From Amorphophallus konjac (taxonomy: Eukaryota; Streptophyta; Magnoliopsida; Alismatales; Araceae): a DNA stretch of 64,000 nucleotides. The stretch lies in NCBI GenBank assembly GCA_022559845.1, contig CM040128.1, positions 175,018,413 to 175,082,412 of the forward strand. The letters run 5' to 3'. A program made the translations under genes and the position numbers. Under the pieces are notes generated by a model, which was not told the DNA's origin, did not search any database, and saw nothing but the letters and a program-made list of their open reading frames with translations. Of this stretch, positions 1 to 12,500 are shown piece after piece (position 1 is the stretch's first letter; each line of letters begins with the position of its first letter).

Positions 1-1
1 C

Positions 2-3000
2 TCTCTTGAATGGGAGGAGGAATATGAGAATCACTACATAGAGACCAACCAAGAACAACTCCCTCCATCCACCGACTCCCACCTCAGAGTGGTTAGGTGC
101 ACCCTCACTCAAACCCAAGAGCATGATTGGAAAAGAAACACCATATTCCATACCTACATCCGGATAGGGAGCCATGTTAGAAAGGTCATCTTGGACAATG
201 GAAGTAGTGTGAATGTGGTGTCACCTGACACCGTCAAACTTTTGGGCCTTACCACCTCCTTACATCCACACCCATATCGGGTAGCATGGATTGATACCAC
301 ATCCATACCCGTTAGTGCTCGTTGCCTTGTCCCCATCACATTCCAATCCTATCAAGGCCAAGTGTGGTGTGACATCCTACCCATGGAAGTTGGGAGTATA
401 CTCCTAGGGCGGCCTTGGATCTACGATGTAGATGCCACCTTCCTTGGAAGGACAAACACTTGCATCTTCACTCATGAGGGAAAGAAAATCCAACTCAACC
501 CTTCTCCACCCCGCACCCTTCCCAAGAAAGCATCTCCCTCCCTTGAGGGATCCCCTACCCCTCACCCTATTCCAAACCCACCAAACCTCACCCCATCAAG
601 TCTTAATCCTAGTATCATCAATGAGCCTCCTAGGAGCCTACACCTCATCACTAGGAAAGAGCTTGAGGAAGAAGTCAACCAAGGAGAACATGTGTGTGCC
701 ATTGTTATTTGCCTCGGGGAGTCCACCCCAACCGACCCACACCCAATAGAAATTCAACAACTCTTGGAGGACTTCCATGATGTGTTTCCCGAGGAGCTTC
801 CGGACAAGCTACCACCCATGCGCGATGTGCAACATGCCATCGACCTTGTGCCCGGAGCTACCTTACCCAACCTCCCACACTACCGCCTCAACCCCACCGA
901 GCATGCCGAGCTCAGGAGGCAAATTGAGGAACTCATCAAGAAGGGCTTCCTCCGAATTAGCAAAAGCCCTTGTGCCGTCCCGGCTCTTCTTACACCCAAA
1001 AAGGACGGAACTTGGCGCATGTGTGTGGATAGCCGAGCCATCAATAAAATAACGGTCAAGTATAGGTTCCCCATCCCTCGGTTAGATGATATGCTAGATA
1101 TGCTAGCTGGAGCCACCATCTTCTCCAAAATCGACCTCAAGAGTGGCTACCATCAAGTCCGCATTAGGCCCGGGGACGAGTGGAAAACCGCCTTTAAGAC
1201 TAAGGACGGTCTCTATGAATGGCTTGTTATGCCTTTTGGCCTTTCTAATGCGCCAAGCACCTTCATGCGCCTCATGACCGAGGTCCTCCGCCCCTTCATT
1301 GGCATCTTTTTAGTTGTCTACTTTGACGACATCCTCATATATAGCCAATCCAAGGAAGCCCACCTCGATCACCTCAAACAAGTGTGCACCATTCTTAGGA
1401 AGGAGAGTCTCTTTGCTAACCCCGGGAAGTGTCATTTCTTGACCAATCAACTAGTCTTCCTAGGATTTATTGTCTCATCCCAAGGGGTATCCATGGACCC
1501 CGAAAAGGTCCAAGCTATTATTGAGTGGCCCAAACCCAAGACCCTTCATGAGGCCCGAAGCTTTCACGGGCTAGCTACCTTCTATGGGAGATTCATCCGT
1601 GGGTTTAGCACAATCACCGCTCCTATCACGGATTGCCTCAAGAAAGGCACCTTTGTGTGGACTAGGGCAGCCTCAAAAGCCTTCCTAGAGCTCAAGGACA
1701 AAATGACCCAAGCCCCGGTCCTTTGCCTACCCGACTTCTCAAAAGTCTTCGAAGTCACTTGTGATGCATCCGGGGTAGGGATTGGGGGCATTCTTAGCCA
1801 AGAGGGTCACCCGGTAGCCTATTTTAGCGAGAAACTTTGTGAGGCTAGGACTAGGTACTCCACATATGACAAAGAGCTTTATGCCGTGGTTCAATCCCTT
1901 CGGCATTGGAGGCACTATCTCCTACCCAAGGAGTTTGTGATCTTCTCGGACCATGAGGCTTTGAAGTACCTCAACACCCAACAAAAGCTCAATGCCCGCC
2001 ATGCCCGATGGGTAGAATACATTCAAGCTTACACCTTTGTCCTCAAGTATAAGATGGGTAGTGAGAACTGCGCTGCCGATGCGCTAAGTAGGCGGGTAGC
2101 CTTACTCTCCACCATCCAAGTGGAAGTGAACGGGTTTGATAGAATCAAAGGAGAATATCCAACTTGCCCCGACTTTGGGACTCACTACAACACCCTTTCC
2201 ACTCAGCCCCACAAGGAACATGAGGGGTTCATACTTCAAGAAGGGTATCTATTCAAGGGAGCTAGGCTTTGCATACCCCGGACTTCACTTCGGGACTTCT
2301 TAGTTTGGGAGTTACACAGTGGTGGCCTAGCTGGACACTTTGGGGTCCAAAAGACCATAGAGTTAGTTGAGAGGCAATTCCATTGGCCTAGTCTCAAGAA
2401 GGATGTGGCCCACATTATGGGACAATGTCGCATTTGTGCCTCAGCTAAACAAGTGAAGCAGAATACTGGGCTTTACACACCCCTACCCATACCAGACCGA
2501 CCTTGGGAGGATTTGAGCATGGACTTCATCCTTGGCCTACCTAAGACCTTGCGCAAACATGATTCCATCTTTGTAGTGGTTGATAGGTTCTCTAAAATGG
2601 CCCACTTCATCCCATGTTCAAAGACCTCCGATGCTTCTAGGGTTGCCCGACTATTCTTTGATGAGGTGGTCCGACTCCATGGATTACCTAAGACTATTGT
2701 GTCTGATCGGGATGTGAAATTTACCAGTTATTTCTGGAAGACTCTTTGGCACCTAATGGGAACCCTCCTCAAATTCTCCACTGCTTACCATCCTCAGACC
2801 GATGGCCAGACTGAGGTCGTCAACCGAAGCCTTGGGAACTTGCTCCGTTGCCTTGTAGGGGACCACCCTGGGAATTAGGATCTCCTCTTATCTCAAGCCG
2901 AGTTTTCCTACAATGATTCTGTCAATAGGTCCATAGGCAAGAGTCCATTTGAGGTTGTACATGGTTATAGGCCTAGAAAACCTTCCAATCTTATTCCCCT

Positions 3001-3679
3001 TCCCCCACATGCTAGAGTGTCAGTCTCAGCTGAGTCCTTTGCACAGCATATCAAAGAGTTGCATGATGACATCCGCAAGCATATAGGAAAGAGCAATGAG
3101 GCTTACAAAAGGCGGGCAGATGCTCATCGGCGCCACTGCGAGTTCCAAGTGGGAGATTCGGTGATGGTGAGGACGGAGCGGCTCCTTCCAGGGCCTGCCT
3201 CCAAGTTGAGGGCACGGGGTTCGGGACCCTTTCGAGTTTTGAGATGACTTGGCAGTAATGCTTATGAGCTGGACCTACCTGAGGGTTCTGGGGTACATCC
3301 TACTTTCAATGTGGCGGATCTGGTCCTCTACAAGGGCCCCGCGGTGGAACCTAGTGAGGAACTCGAGCCTTTACCCCTCCTTGAGAGAGACACTCCCAGA
3401 GGGACTCCACATTCTAGCTTGAGAGACCGACGAGAGCAGGTAGAGGCAATACTGGATGAGCAGAGTATCATTATTAGGCACAAGGTGTATCAGCGCTACC
3501 TGGTTAGGTGGAAGAACCGTCCCCCGATAGAGGATACGTGGGTGAGTCGGGAGGATCTGCTGTGCTTGGACACCGACATACTGGAGCATTACGACAGCCA
3601 GGCGGACCCATACTCGACGGGGTCGAGTTCTCCCCACCCCGGGGGATTTGATGAGGGCATCTCAAGACCCTCCCTCTAG
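2..3679 (+). pseudogene. pol: el1 pol polyprotein (PR-RT-RNaseH-INT-chromodomain), two in-frame stops
   Basis: One frame is open from base 2 to 3679 apart from TAG at 2876-2878 and TGA at 3245-3247. Domains in order: pepsin-like protease with [11 protein letters not shown] near 190-225; reverse transcriptase about 770-1500 with [14 protein letters not shown] and an intact [10 protein letters not shown] active site near 1318-1347; RNase H about 1730-2090 with [11 protein letters not shown]; integrase about 2300-2960 with an H-C zinc-binding region, MDFILGLPK and [14 protein letters not shown]; and a C-terminal chromodomain-like segment about 3430-3600 with YLVRWKNRPPIEDTW. The first stop is where the family has Trp (TGG to TAG) and the second fits CGA to TGA; both are inferred transitions. 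The start codon lies outside the window. Coding ends inside the 3' LTR. The RT residues look intact, so inactivation is through the stops. Confidence 0.92.
3641..3648 (+). other. el1 polypurine tract region
   Basis: GGGGGATT directly precedes the proposed LTR start TGATG at 3649, the expected place for the plus-strand primer. The tract is short and lies inside the polyprotein frame, so the coding sequence doubles as the priming site. Placement depends on the inferred LTR edge. Confidence 0.5.
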
Positions 3680-6060
3680 CTCAGGTTGCCTGCACACTTT
3701 TGATATGGGATAGCTGTGATCTCTACATGTTATCTTCCTTTTCCACGATCCCATCTTATGTATTTTCATTTTATTGAGTCTTATCTTATGTACTTTCTTT
3801 TATTGAGTCATGGTGTCTAGTCTATTTCTCTTATTTTGTGTAATTGGGCCTTAGTACCGTAGTATGGGCCTAATGGGTTGAGTCTAGGACTTGTTGAGTA
3901 TTTTGTCTTAATGTTAGGGTCATTTTGGTCATGTAAAGAATGGTTGCCTATATATAGGCCCATCTCTCCTCATGTACTTAACTTTTGATGAATCCATTTG
4001 AATAGCAATATTTCCCACATCTTTTTCTCTTCTCTTACTCTCTCATTATCTCACTCTCTATCTCTCCTTCTCTCTCCCTAAGGAAAGGGGCGAACTTCTC
4101 CTCTCTCCTCCCTCCTCCCAACCACTTCCAACCCCCACCTACCTCCATTAACTCCCCACAACTTCCCACAACCCCTCTTTAATCCTCACCTTGTCCCAAG
4201 GAAGTTCCACCACTCCAAGCACCACCACCCAACTACCACCTACCCATCACCACTTCCTAAGCACTCTTCCTCTCCCCAAGGTTGAAGGGGCTCTTCCCTA
4301 AGTCCAAATTTGAATTTCCCTCTCCCTAGGGCTGTGCCCTTCCATCTCCCCACCTCCATAATCACCCTAGGTCAAAATTCCCCTCCTCCCTATAGCCAAG
4401 TTCGCCCCCCACCTCCTCTCTCACTCACCCTCTCTCTTGTGCCACCCTCCTTCCCACCACCACCTCTAGCAGCTACAGCTCCCCCTCCAGCCCCAATTCG
4501 CCCTCCCCACCACCTTCTCCCTAGCCTTCACAACCCCTAAACACCCCACATCACCCTCCCATAGCCATTAGACACTCCTCCCACCACTTGCTCTCTTGGC
4601 CATCCCCTTCCCCACACCTTCTTCTTCTCCTCATTCTGTCTCTGTTTCAGGCAGCATAGTTGTAGTGACTTGCAGAGGCAGCCACGACCGTCCCTCAAAG
4701 ATTCGGGTGGCAAGGCCTACATTTCTGGAATCGTCTGCAAGCTAGCTTTCCAACGGTGGTGGTCTTGCCGGCTTCCGAGGTCGGAGCTGATCGTGAGAGC
4801 AGATCTCGTCCAACTGCATCTGCTGTCCCTGTCAGAAGACCTGAAGCTGAAAGCTGGAGCCACCACGACCAGCTCGGGATAGGTTTGGGCGCCATTTTCG
4901 GAGGACAGGAACTACGTCCAGTTAGCTTCCATCTCCGAGAAGAAGGACCTCATTCGGCCACCGGAGCTATCAGTTACCATTTTCTTCGCCGGAGTGTGCA
5001 GTCTGCCACCTGCGGGTCCAGGTTTGACCTGTCCTCACATATCCAACCACCATTCTCCTCTCCGACCTCCGATTGGGGCCCCGTCGACTCCTGCTCGAAC
5101 CTACTCCAACCACGATCGCGTCACTGTCAGGCTCGTCTCATTTTGAGTTCAGGAACGTCCGCAGTGCCATCTGTAACCTGCTGTATCAGTTCTGCACCAG
5201 CCAGAGGCAGAAGTTGCTGACCTGTTCCAGTCATCGGCCCGATCAGCCCCGAGTTCCAGAGCTTCTGTAAACATTCAGACACCATCCTCAGCTTGTTGGG
5301 GAACTTTTGGCGCAAGTCTCATCAAGATCCGAGCTCTGTGGAATTTTTGGCAGCATCATCACCGCCCCACTGTCCGGCGAACCTGCAGGTTGGCAGAACC
5401 GGCGGAGTTCGGCAAGTCGGGTTTCCTTTGCTTAATTCCCCACCCCGCTTGGCCGGCTGAAGGCCCCTCCCTGCGTGGAGGTAGTTTTGGATGTAATAAG
5501 CTTAATCCCCACTCCAAGATCACCCCTCCTGCGAGAGGCGTAGTGTTGTACTCTTTGCACTTTCAGGTCAAGCTACATCACCGCGGCGATCGGGTGTATA
5601 CCCTCGCCTCCCGGCGCACCCACGTCTCCGAGCGGGATCAGTGTCTTCACACCGATCAGGTGAGCCTCTGATACTAACCTTGATAGCCTTACTTCTGCGA
5701 GTTTAGTATTGCTTTGATTGCTCGTCGGACGGTGAGAAGAGGGCCCGTACTTGTATGTTCATTTGTTGGTGCCACCGCGGACCGAGAGAGAGTGCCACCC
5801 CAAACCCCGCCCTGCGGGCCAGCCGCCCACTAAGTTGGGAATCCTAGACTCTTTGGGGTCAGCCTAAGCCAACTAAGTCCATTAGACTCATTGGGTGCCG
5901 CCTCGGACCCTTGCCATCATCCCCCGGCCCCGCCGGGTGACCGCGTGTGCCGTGTGAGTGAGACGCTATTGTGAGAATCATTGGAGTGCTTGTATGCTTG
6001 TGGATCTAGGTCCTAGGTTGTTCATTACATGCTTAGTCATCCTTGGGATGTGCCACATCA
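3649..6060 (+). repeat. el1 3' LTR (2412 bp)
   Basis: The left edge TGATG and right edge CATCA form a 5-bp terminal inverted repeat. The left edge follows a purine tract and the right edge abuts reverse-transcriptase coding sequence of another element, so both edges are supported independently. A TATA box lies at 3949-3958. Downstream are pyrimidine-rich stretches (about 4020-4130 and 4290-4650) and then GC-rich sequence (4650-5900). Open frames inside the LTR, such as the proline-rich one at 4310-4540, look like by-products of composition. The 5' LTR is not in the window, so age cannot be estimated. Confidence 0.8.
3949..3958 (+). promoter_or_regulatory. el1 LTR TATA box
   Basis: TATATATAGG lies about 300 bp into the LTR and is followed about 60-180 bp downstream by a CT-rich leader. 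This is the expected U3 promoter position for a plant LTR element. No transcript evidence is available. Confidence 0.6.
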
Positions 6061-6061
6061 G

Positions 6062-8430
6062 AAGCTGGCTGTGCAGAAGTATTTTTACTTTTTGGATGGT
6101 TATTCCAGGTACAATCAAGTTGCTATTTACCCAAAAGATCAAGAAAAAATAACGTTCACGTGTCCCTAGGGCATATTTGCTTTTAGAAGAATGCCGTTTG
6201 GGCTATGCAATGCCCCAGCCACCTTTCAGCGATGTATGATGTCTATATTTTCTGAAATGATGGGTGAAATTCTAGAAGTTTTTATGGACGATTTCTCTAT
6301 GTTTGGTACTTCTTTTGAGAATTGCTTAGAAAATTTAACTCAGGTGCTAAAGAGGTGCATTGACTCCTATCTTGTATTAAGTTGGGAGAAGAGCCATTTT
6401 ATTGTCAGAGAAGAAATAGTTTTAGGCCATGTTTTTTTAGAAAGAGGGATAGAGGTTGATAAGGCTAAGGTTGATTTGATTACCAATTTTCCTCCTCCTT
6501 CTTCTGTCAAACAAATTCGATCCTTTCTTGGCCATGCTAGATTTTACCGTAGATTCATCCAAAACTTCTCTACCATTGCTCGGCCCCTCACACAATGGCT
6601 TGCCAAAGACACTCCCTTTCAATTTGATGATTCTTGTCTTAAGGCATTTAATTCCTTGAAAGCGGCCCTCACTCAAGCTCCGATTCTTCAATCGCCTGAT
6701 TGGTCGCTCTCTTTTGAAATCATGTGTGATGCCTCAGACTATGCTATTGGAGCTGTCCTAGGTTAAAGAATTGAAAAGAAGCTCGTGGTGACTTTTTATG
6801 CGAGTCGTACCCTCGCTGATGCGCAATTGAATTACACCACTACGGAGAAGGAATTCTTGGCTGTCATTTTTGCCCTTGAAAATTTTTGTTCATATCTATT
6901 AGGGGCTAAAGTTATTGTTTATTCGGATCACTCCGCTTTGAAGTGTCTCCTTTCCAAGAAGGAAGCTAAACCCCGTCTCATTCGATGGATTCTATTGTTG
7001 CAAGAATTTGATTTGGAGATACAAGATAAGAAGGGGTAAGCAAATGTGGTAGCTGATCATCTATCCAGGATAGTGATACCTGAAAGTGCTCTTATGTCAG
7101 ATTCCTTTCCTGACCAACAAATTCTTTCTATCTCTCACACAACTCCTTGGTACGCTCACATTGTCAATTACCTGGCGGTAGGACAAATTCTAGGAGGGTG
7201 GACGATGCAAGAGAAGGATTAATTCTTTGCAAATGTTAAGCACTATTTTTAGGAGGACCAGGAGCTATTTCACATGGGTCCAGATCAGATTATAAGAAGA
7301 TGTATCCCCGAGGAGGAGCAACACTCTGTCTCGAACTTCTGTCATAATCTCGCTTGTGGGGGACATTTCTCTGGAAAAAAAATTGCGGCTAAAGTTTTAC
7401 AAAGTAGATTTTATTGGCCCACATTGTTTAAGGATGCGTATGAATTTTCAAAAATATGTTTGAGATGTCAAGCAGTGGGTAACAATTCAAAAAGAGATAT
7501 GATGCCACTTAATCTCATTCTAGTAGTAGAGATTTTTGATGTTAGGGGAATAGATTTTATGGGACCATTTCCACCTTCATTTGGCAATGAATATATTTTG
7601 GTGGCGGTGGACTATGTTTCAAAATGGATTGAAGTTGTGGCTACTAGGACCAATGACCATAAGGTGGTGATAAAATTTGTAAAGAAGAACATATTTTCCC
7701 GATTTGGTTGTCCTAGAGCTATCATTAGTGATGAGGGTTCTCATTTTATGAATTCTCAATTCCGAGCTTTGCTTCGTAAATATGGCATAACTCACAAGCT
7801 TGCTACCCCCTACCATCCCCAAACTAGTGGCCCATTTGAAGTGTCCAATAGGGAGATTAAAAATATTTTGCATAAGACAGTTAGGCCGGATAGGAAAGAC
7901 TGGTCCAAGAGAATAGATGATACATTATAGGCCTACAGAACTGCATATAAAACTCCCATTGGCATGTCACCTTACCACCTCATTTTTGGAAAAGCCTGCC
8001 ACTTGCCCGTAGAACTTGAGCATAGAGCATATTAGGCCATTAAACAAGTTAACTTCGATCTTAATCAAGTTGGTGCCCAAAGATCTTTACAACTCAATGA
8101 ATTGGAGGAATTAAGAAATGAAGCCTACGAAAATTCAAAGATTTACAGTGTTAAAACCAAAGTTTTTCATGATAAGCATATTCACAGAAAAACTTTTTTG
8201 TTAATCAAAAGGTTTGGCTTTTCAATTCGAGGATGCGCTTGTTCCCCGGTAAACTCAAATCCAGATGGGATGGACTATTTATTGTTGTTAAAGTTTTTGA
8301 CCATGGTGCTATTAAAATTTTGAATCCCAAAAATAGTCACATTTTTACTATTAACGGTCAGAGATTGAAGCCTTACTTGGAAAGTGAGCAGTTGTCAAAA
8401 GAGTCCATTGCTTTGAATGATCCAGAATAA
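6062..8430 (+). pseudogene. pol: el2 pol fragment (RT-RNaseH-INT), Athila type, many stops
   Basis: The frame opens right at the el1 junction with the RT motif FLDGYSRYNQV. RT continues to about 6500 with MPFGLCNAPATFQRCM and an intact VFMDDFSMFG. RNase H spans about 6700-7070 with MCDASDYAIGAVL and VVADHLSRI. Integrase spans about 7270-8100 with the HNLACGGHF zinc region, GIDFMGPFP, an acidic core and [19 protein letters not shown]. In-frame stops lie at 6167, 6764, 7037, 7220, 7250, 7928 and 8033. A one-base shift near the T run at 8190-8196 moves the C-terminal part into another frame, ending at 8430. The N-terminal half of RT should lie left of el1, outside the window. This copy is clearly dead. 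Confidence 0.9.
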
Positions 8431-8679
8431 AATCTTTACAAACTTTCATGCGTCTGACTGAAGATAGAAAAGTTAGCACTTCTACGAGGCAACCCATTAT
8501 TTTTGTCATTTGATGTTTTGTTTAAGTGTGTTTCAAAAGTTAGGATAAGGTCAAAGAAGAAGAAGCTGTCGCCGTCCATTGATGAAGTTTTCGCCCAACA
8601 CACCAGGTTGTATCCCTCCATCTCAGCAATATTTTTCGATGTTACATTGTTCTATTTCTTTCAACTCTATATGCCATTG
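8431..8679 (+). other. el2 post-pol non-coding segment
   Basis: No convincing coding sequence is visible. It lies between the pol stop and the conserved AGGACAATG word where the LINE entered. Athila elements have a 3' untranslated or env-like region here; I see no env-like frame. Confidence 0.6.
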
Positions 8680-8693
8680 AGGACAATGCCATT
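8680..8693. repeat. LINE target-site duplication, left copy
   Basis: AGGACAATGCCATT here matches AGGACAATGTCATT at 13190-13203 with one transition. The pair flanks the antisense LINE, whose poly(A) tail appears as the T run that follows. Together they fix the insertion site in el2. Confidence 0.88.
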
Positions 8694-8914
8694 TTTTTTT
8701 AAGCACTGACCAACAGAGTTAAAGTCCAGTCGAGTGCACCATCCCCCAGCAGGGGACAGTGTTCTCACTCCCCCAGACTAACACTGTGGCCATAGAATTT
8801 TATTGATTTTTGTAATGAATACAGGCTCATCGGGGCATACCCCTGAACAGTTACAGTTTGCAGCCATGAAAGTCTACAAACAGTAACCTGTTACAAATTC
8901 CAAAAATGAACAAA

Positions 8915-9575
8915 GTGAAATCTATACACTGCACTTCCTTTAGCTGCTGAAGTCTGTACATTGTGATACATAAGCTTTGTGAGATGTTAAAGTCTGTACA
9001 TTGTATGAAGTCCATACTGTGAAGTCTGTACATTCACTGCTGAAGACGGTGCAGAGTGTGAAGTCTGTACATTGTGGTGCATAAGCTTTGTGAAGTCCAA
9101 GTCTGAGGCATTGTGAAGTTAGTTTGTGAAGTCCATATGCGAAGTATGTACATTGTGCAGGAGCTTTGTGAAGTCTATACAATGCATTGAGAAGTCTATA
9201 CATTGCATTCCCTTTCACTGTTGAAGTCTATACATTGTGAAATGTGAAGTCTGTACAGTGTGTGTGAAGTCTGTACATTCATTGTGAAGTCCAGCAGAGT
9301 CTGTACATTGTGAAGTTCAGCAGAGTTTGTGAAGTCTGTACATTATGAAGTCTGTACATTGTAAAGTCTATACACTACCCTCCCATAGACAGCTGAAGTC
9401 TGTACAATGCATTTGTGAAGTCTGTACATTGCCCTCTCTTATGCTACTGAAGTCTGTACATTGCCCTCTCTTATGCTGCTAAAGTCTGTACATTGCTGAA
9501 GTCTATACAATGCATTGTGAAGTCTGCACATTTCCCTCTTTTATGCTGCTGAAGTCTATACATTGCCCTCGCCAT
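8915..9575 (-). repeat. Tandem repeat array in the LINE 3' UTR, core AAGTCTGTACATTG
   Basis: On the + strand the core AAGTCTRTACA recurs about 20 times between 8915 and 9575, joined by short variable spacers such as CCCTCTCTTATGCTGCTG. Near-matches (AAGTCCATACTG, AAGTATGTACATTG) show diverged units. In LINE orientation the word is CAATGTACAGACTTC. The array lies between the ORF2 stop (about 9595) and the poly(A) tail, so it is part of the transcribed 3' UTR. Plant L1 3' ends often contain short repeats, but an array of about 650 bp is unusual. Spacing is irregular, about 15-60 bp. Confidence 0.85.
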
Positions 9576-9594
9576 GCCCTTGGAAATTCAGTAA

Positions 9595-12500
9595 CTATAT
9601 ACGCCGGATGCGAACATTAGGAATGTGGGAGGCATCAGCCATTATATAGCCTCTAGCCATGAGAGGCAACTCCTTAGAAGATGAGAAGATATTATTACAG
9701 CCCACCAGGATAGCATAATTCGCCAGAGCATCCGTGGTTTGATTAGCTTCCCTGTATGTATGCACAATAGGAGCTTGTTGCAGTCTGAAAAAATACTGTT
9801 GTTTTCTCCACCATGGAAGAAAGGACCAAGGTGGGCTTCTATTTTGCTGAAGAAGAGTAATTAAGTCAAGTGAATTAGTGTAGATAATGGAGACCGGTAT
9901 ATTATGTAAATGAGCCAATCTTAAGCCATCAAGAAGGGCCCTTCCTTCTGCAATCATGTTGGACCCATGTCCATAATAATGAGAGAAACCCAATAGCATG
10001 TTCCCTTGAGCATTTCTGAAACATCCACCTCCCCCAGACATTCCTGGATTGCTTTTACTTGCACCATCAACATTAAGAGCAAATCCTGTTCTGGGAGCAA
10101 TCCAACAAACTGTGATGCAAGATAATCTTTTATGATTGATGGATATACCCATTGATTGGAGAATGCTTCTTAGTGGGTTACCAACACCACATTTGAAAGT
10201 AATTTGTTTCAAATTTTGGACAATGTCATTATGTATATGTTCAGCTATCCGAATATATTTAGTTCTGATTCCTTCATATCTGATGCGGCATCTATATTTC
10301 CAGATTTCCCACACAATCATCATTGATATTTGCAGAGAAAGAAAACCTTGTGGGCTGTGAACAGAGGATTCATTGAGTATGCTGTGGAGCCGATAGTAAA
10401 TGGAATTGAATTCCAGATGGGGATTAGCAATTAAAGGACCAAATTTGTTCCACAAATAATTGGGTAGTTCACTATCAATAAAAAGGTGATCAATGTCTTC
10501 AATAGCATGGGAAGATGAGTAGCAATCACACCGGGAAACAGTGTATATACCATATCGTTGGATCCAACTGTCCACGAGCACAGCATGATTGAGAAGTTTC
10601 CAGTAGAAAAATGAAGCACGGGGAGGAAATTTTTGATACCAAATTTTAGTAGTAGGGACAGCAATCACCTGCCCTTTGATATAATCATAAGTAGACTTTA
10701 TGCTAAATTTGCCTGAACTTGTAAAAGTCCATATTGGAATATCATCCCCTTCTTGAATAGTATAACTATATAGATCAGTCCTCATATTGTGATCAGTAAT
10801 CTCATTGCAGGCCGGATGATGGTGATCAGCCAATACAGATTGGACAGTACAGTTTTCAGACCAAGCATTATTCTGGTAGGATGAATGATCCAGCAGAGGT
10901 TTGTCCTTATACCAGGTGTCTTTGAAAAAATTGGTATTTTCACCATTAAAAATAACTTTATGCATACCTGCCAGGAGGATCACCTTGGCTTTTTCAAAAT
11001 CTCGACTTTTAATGCCTGCTGGGAAAGGAGTTTTACAGTCTGAGATATGCTTCCCTTGAATGTATTTACTGCTAACAAACTTTGCCCATAATGAGTTACT
11101 GTGTAAAGAACTCCATAGCTATTTAACATAGGAACATAGTTGAATATCCCCCAATTTGTGAATGCCCAGACCACCTGCAGATAAAGGTTTACATACTTTT
11201 TCCCATGAAACCCAATGTTTTCTGTGGGCAGTATCAAGTCCTTGCCACAAAAAATTGGCACAAATTGTATCAATTTGCTTGTGAATTGAATATGGAATAG
11301 TAGTGGCACTGGCTGTGTATATGGGGATGGAGGATAAAACTGATTTAATTAATGTCAGTCTTCCAGCCTGTGAGAGAAATTTACTTTGCCATCCAGTTAA
11401 TTTTGCATTGATTTTGTCGAGTAAAAACTTGTAATGAGATGTTTTGATTCTCCCTTTAAAAAGAGGAATTCCTAAGTAGTTAGTACTTCCAATTCTGTGC
11501 TGATATCCTGTAAGCTGATGGATTCTATCAATGACATGATTTGGCATGTGCTTTGAAACTATGAAAGAACTTTTATGAATATTGATATTCTGACCTGAAG
11601 TTCTTTCATACCTTCCCAATAGTTTGAGCAAATGTTTAATGGAGGATATACTGCCATTCATGAATATAATTGAGTCATATGCATAAAGAATATGAGAGAT
11701 AGGCATAACCTGTCTAGGCAGATGATAATGTTGGCACTGTCCAGAATTGAATAAATGACTAAGACCTCTGCTCAAAACTTCTTCAGCTAATATGAAGAGG
11801 GCAGGGGCTAGTGGATCACCCTGTCTCACCCCTCGAGTAGATTTGAAAAATCCATGCAGCTGACCATTAAATGCAACAGTGTACCAGCAATTCATTAAGA
11901 GTTGAGCAATAAGAGAAATGAATCTATTAGAAAATCCAAATTTCCTCATAACATTGAAGATAAAGTCCCACTCAATTCGGTCGTAGGCTTTAGCCATGTC
12001 TAGCTTGATCAGAATATTATGACCTCTGACCGGCCTGTCTAATTCCATGAATAAGTCCTTAGCAAGCAGGAAGTTATCAGAAATAGCTCGGCCACTGATA
12101 AAGCCACTTTGCGGTTCAGAAATAATAGCAGGAAGAATATTACGCAATCTGTCACAAATTGTTTTGGACATAATTTTGTATATGAAGTTGCATAAGCTAA
12201 TAGGCCTGAAGTCCACAAAGGAAGCTGGGTTTTTAACCTTAGGTATCAAACATAGAATGGTAGATGTGACTCCCTTTGGAAGTCCCCATCCTTGAAAAAA
12301 ACTTTGAGCAGCAGTTATCACATCATTTCCTACTATATCCCAACAGTGAGTAAAAAAGTTACCAGTGTACCCATCAGGACCAGGAGAGCTATTGCCAGGA
12401 AGTGAAAAAACATTTCTTTTGATTTCTTCTGCAGATGGAATAGCACAGAGAACTGTGTTCTGATTTCCAGTAATGAGACTAGGAATAACTGATAAGAGCT

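Larger units (their letters stand above)
1..6060 (+). mobile_element. el1: 3' part of a chromodomain Ty3/gypsy retrotransposon (CRM-like candidate)
   Basis: The pol order protease, reverse transcriptase, RNase H, integrase, chromodomain-like tail marks a Metaviridae chromovirus. The 5' LTR, gag and protein start lie left of the window. The 3' LTR runs from 3649 to 6060, bounded by TGATG and CATCA. Immediately after 6060 the sequence resumes in frame inside the reverse transcriptase of another element, so 6060/6061 is an insertion junction. The 5-bp target duplication should be GAAGC (6061-6065), with its partner off the left edge. The coding region runs about 30 bp into the 3' LTR, a layout reported for CRM-type chromoviruses; the clade is my inference. 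Two in-frame stops make this copy non-autonomous. Confidence 0.85.

Noticed and set aside
4310..4540. Proline-rich 76-codon frame
   Set aside because: It lies inside the el1 LTR in CT-rich sequence and is a composition effect.
4756..5220. 154-codon frame in the el1 LTR
   Set aside because: Several overlapping frames on both strands are open here because of GC-rich composition; there is no domain or conserved motif.
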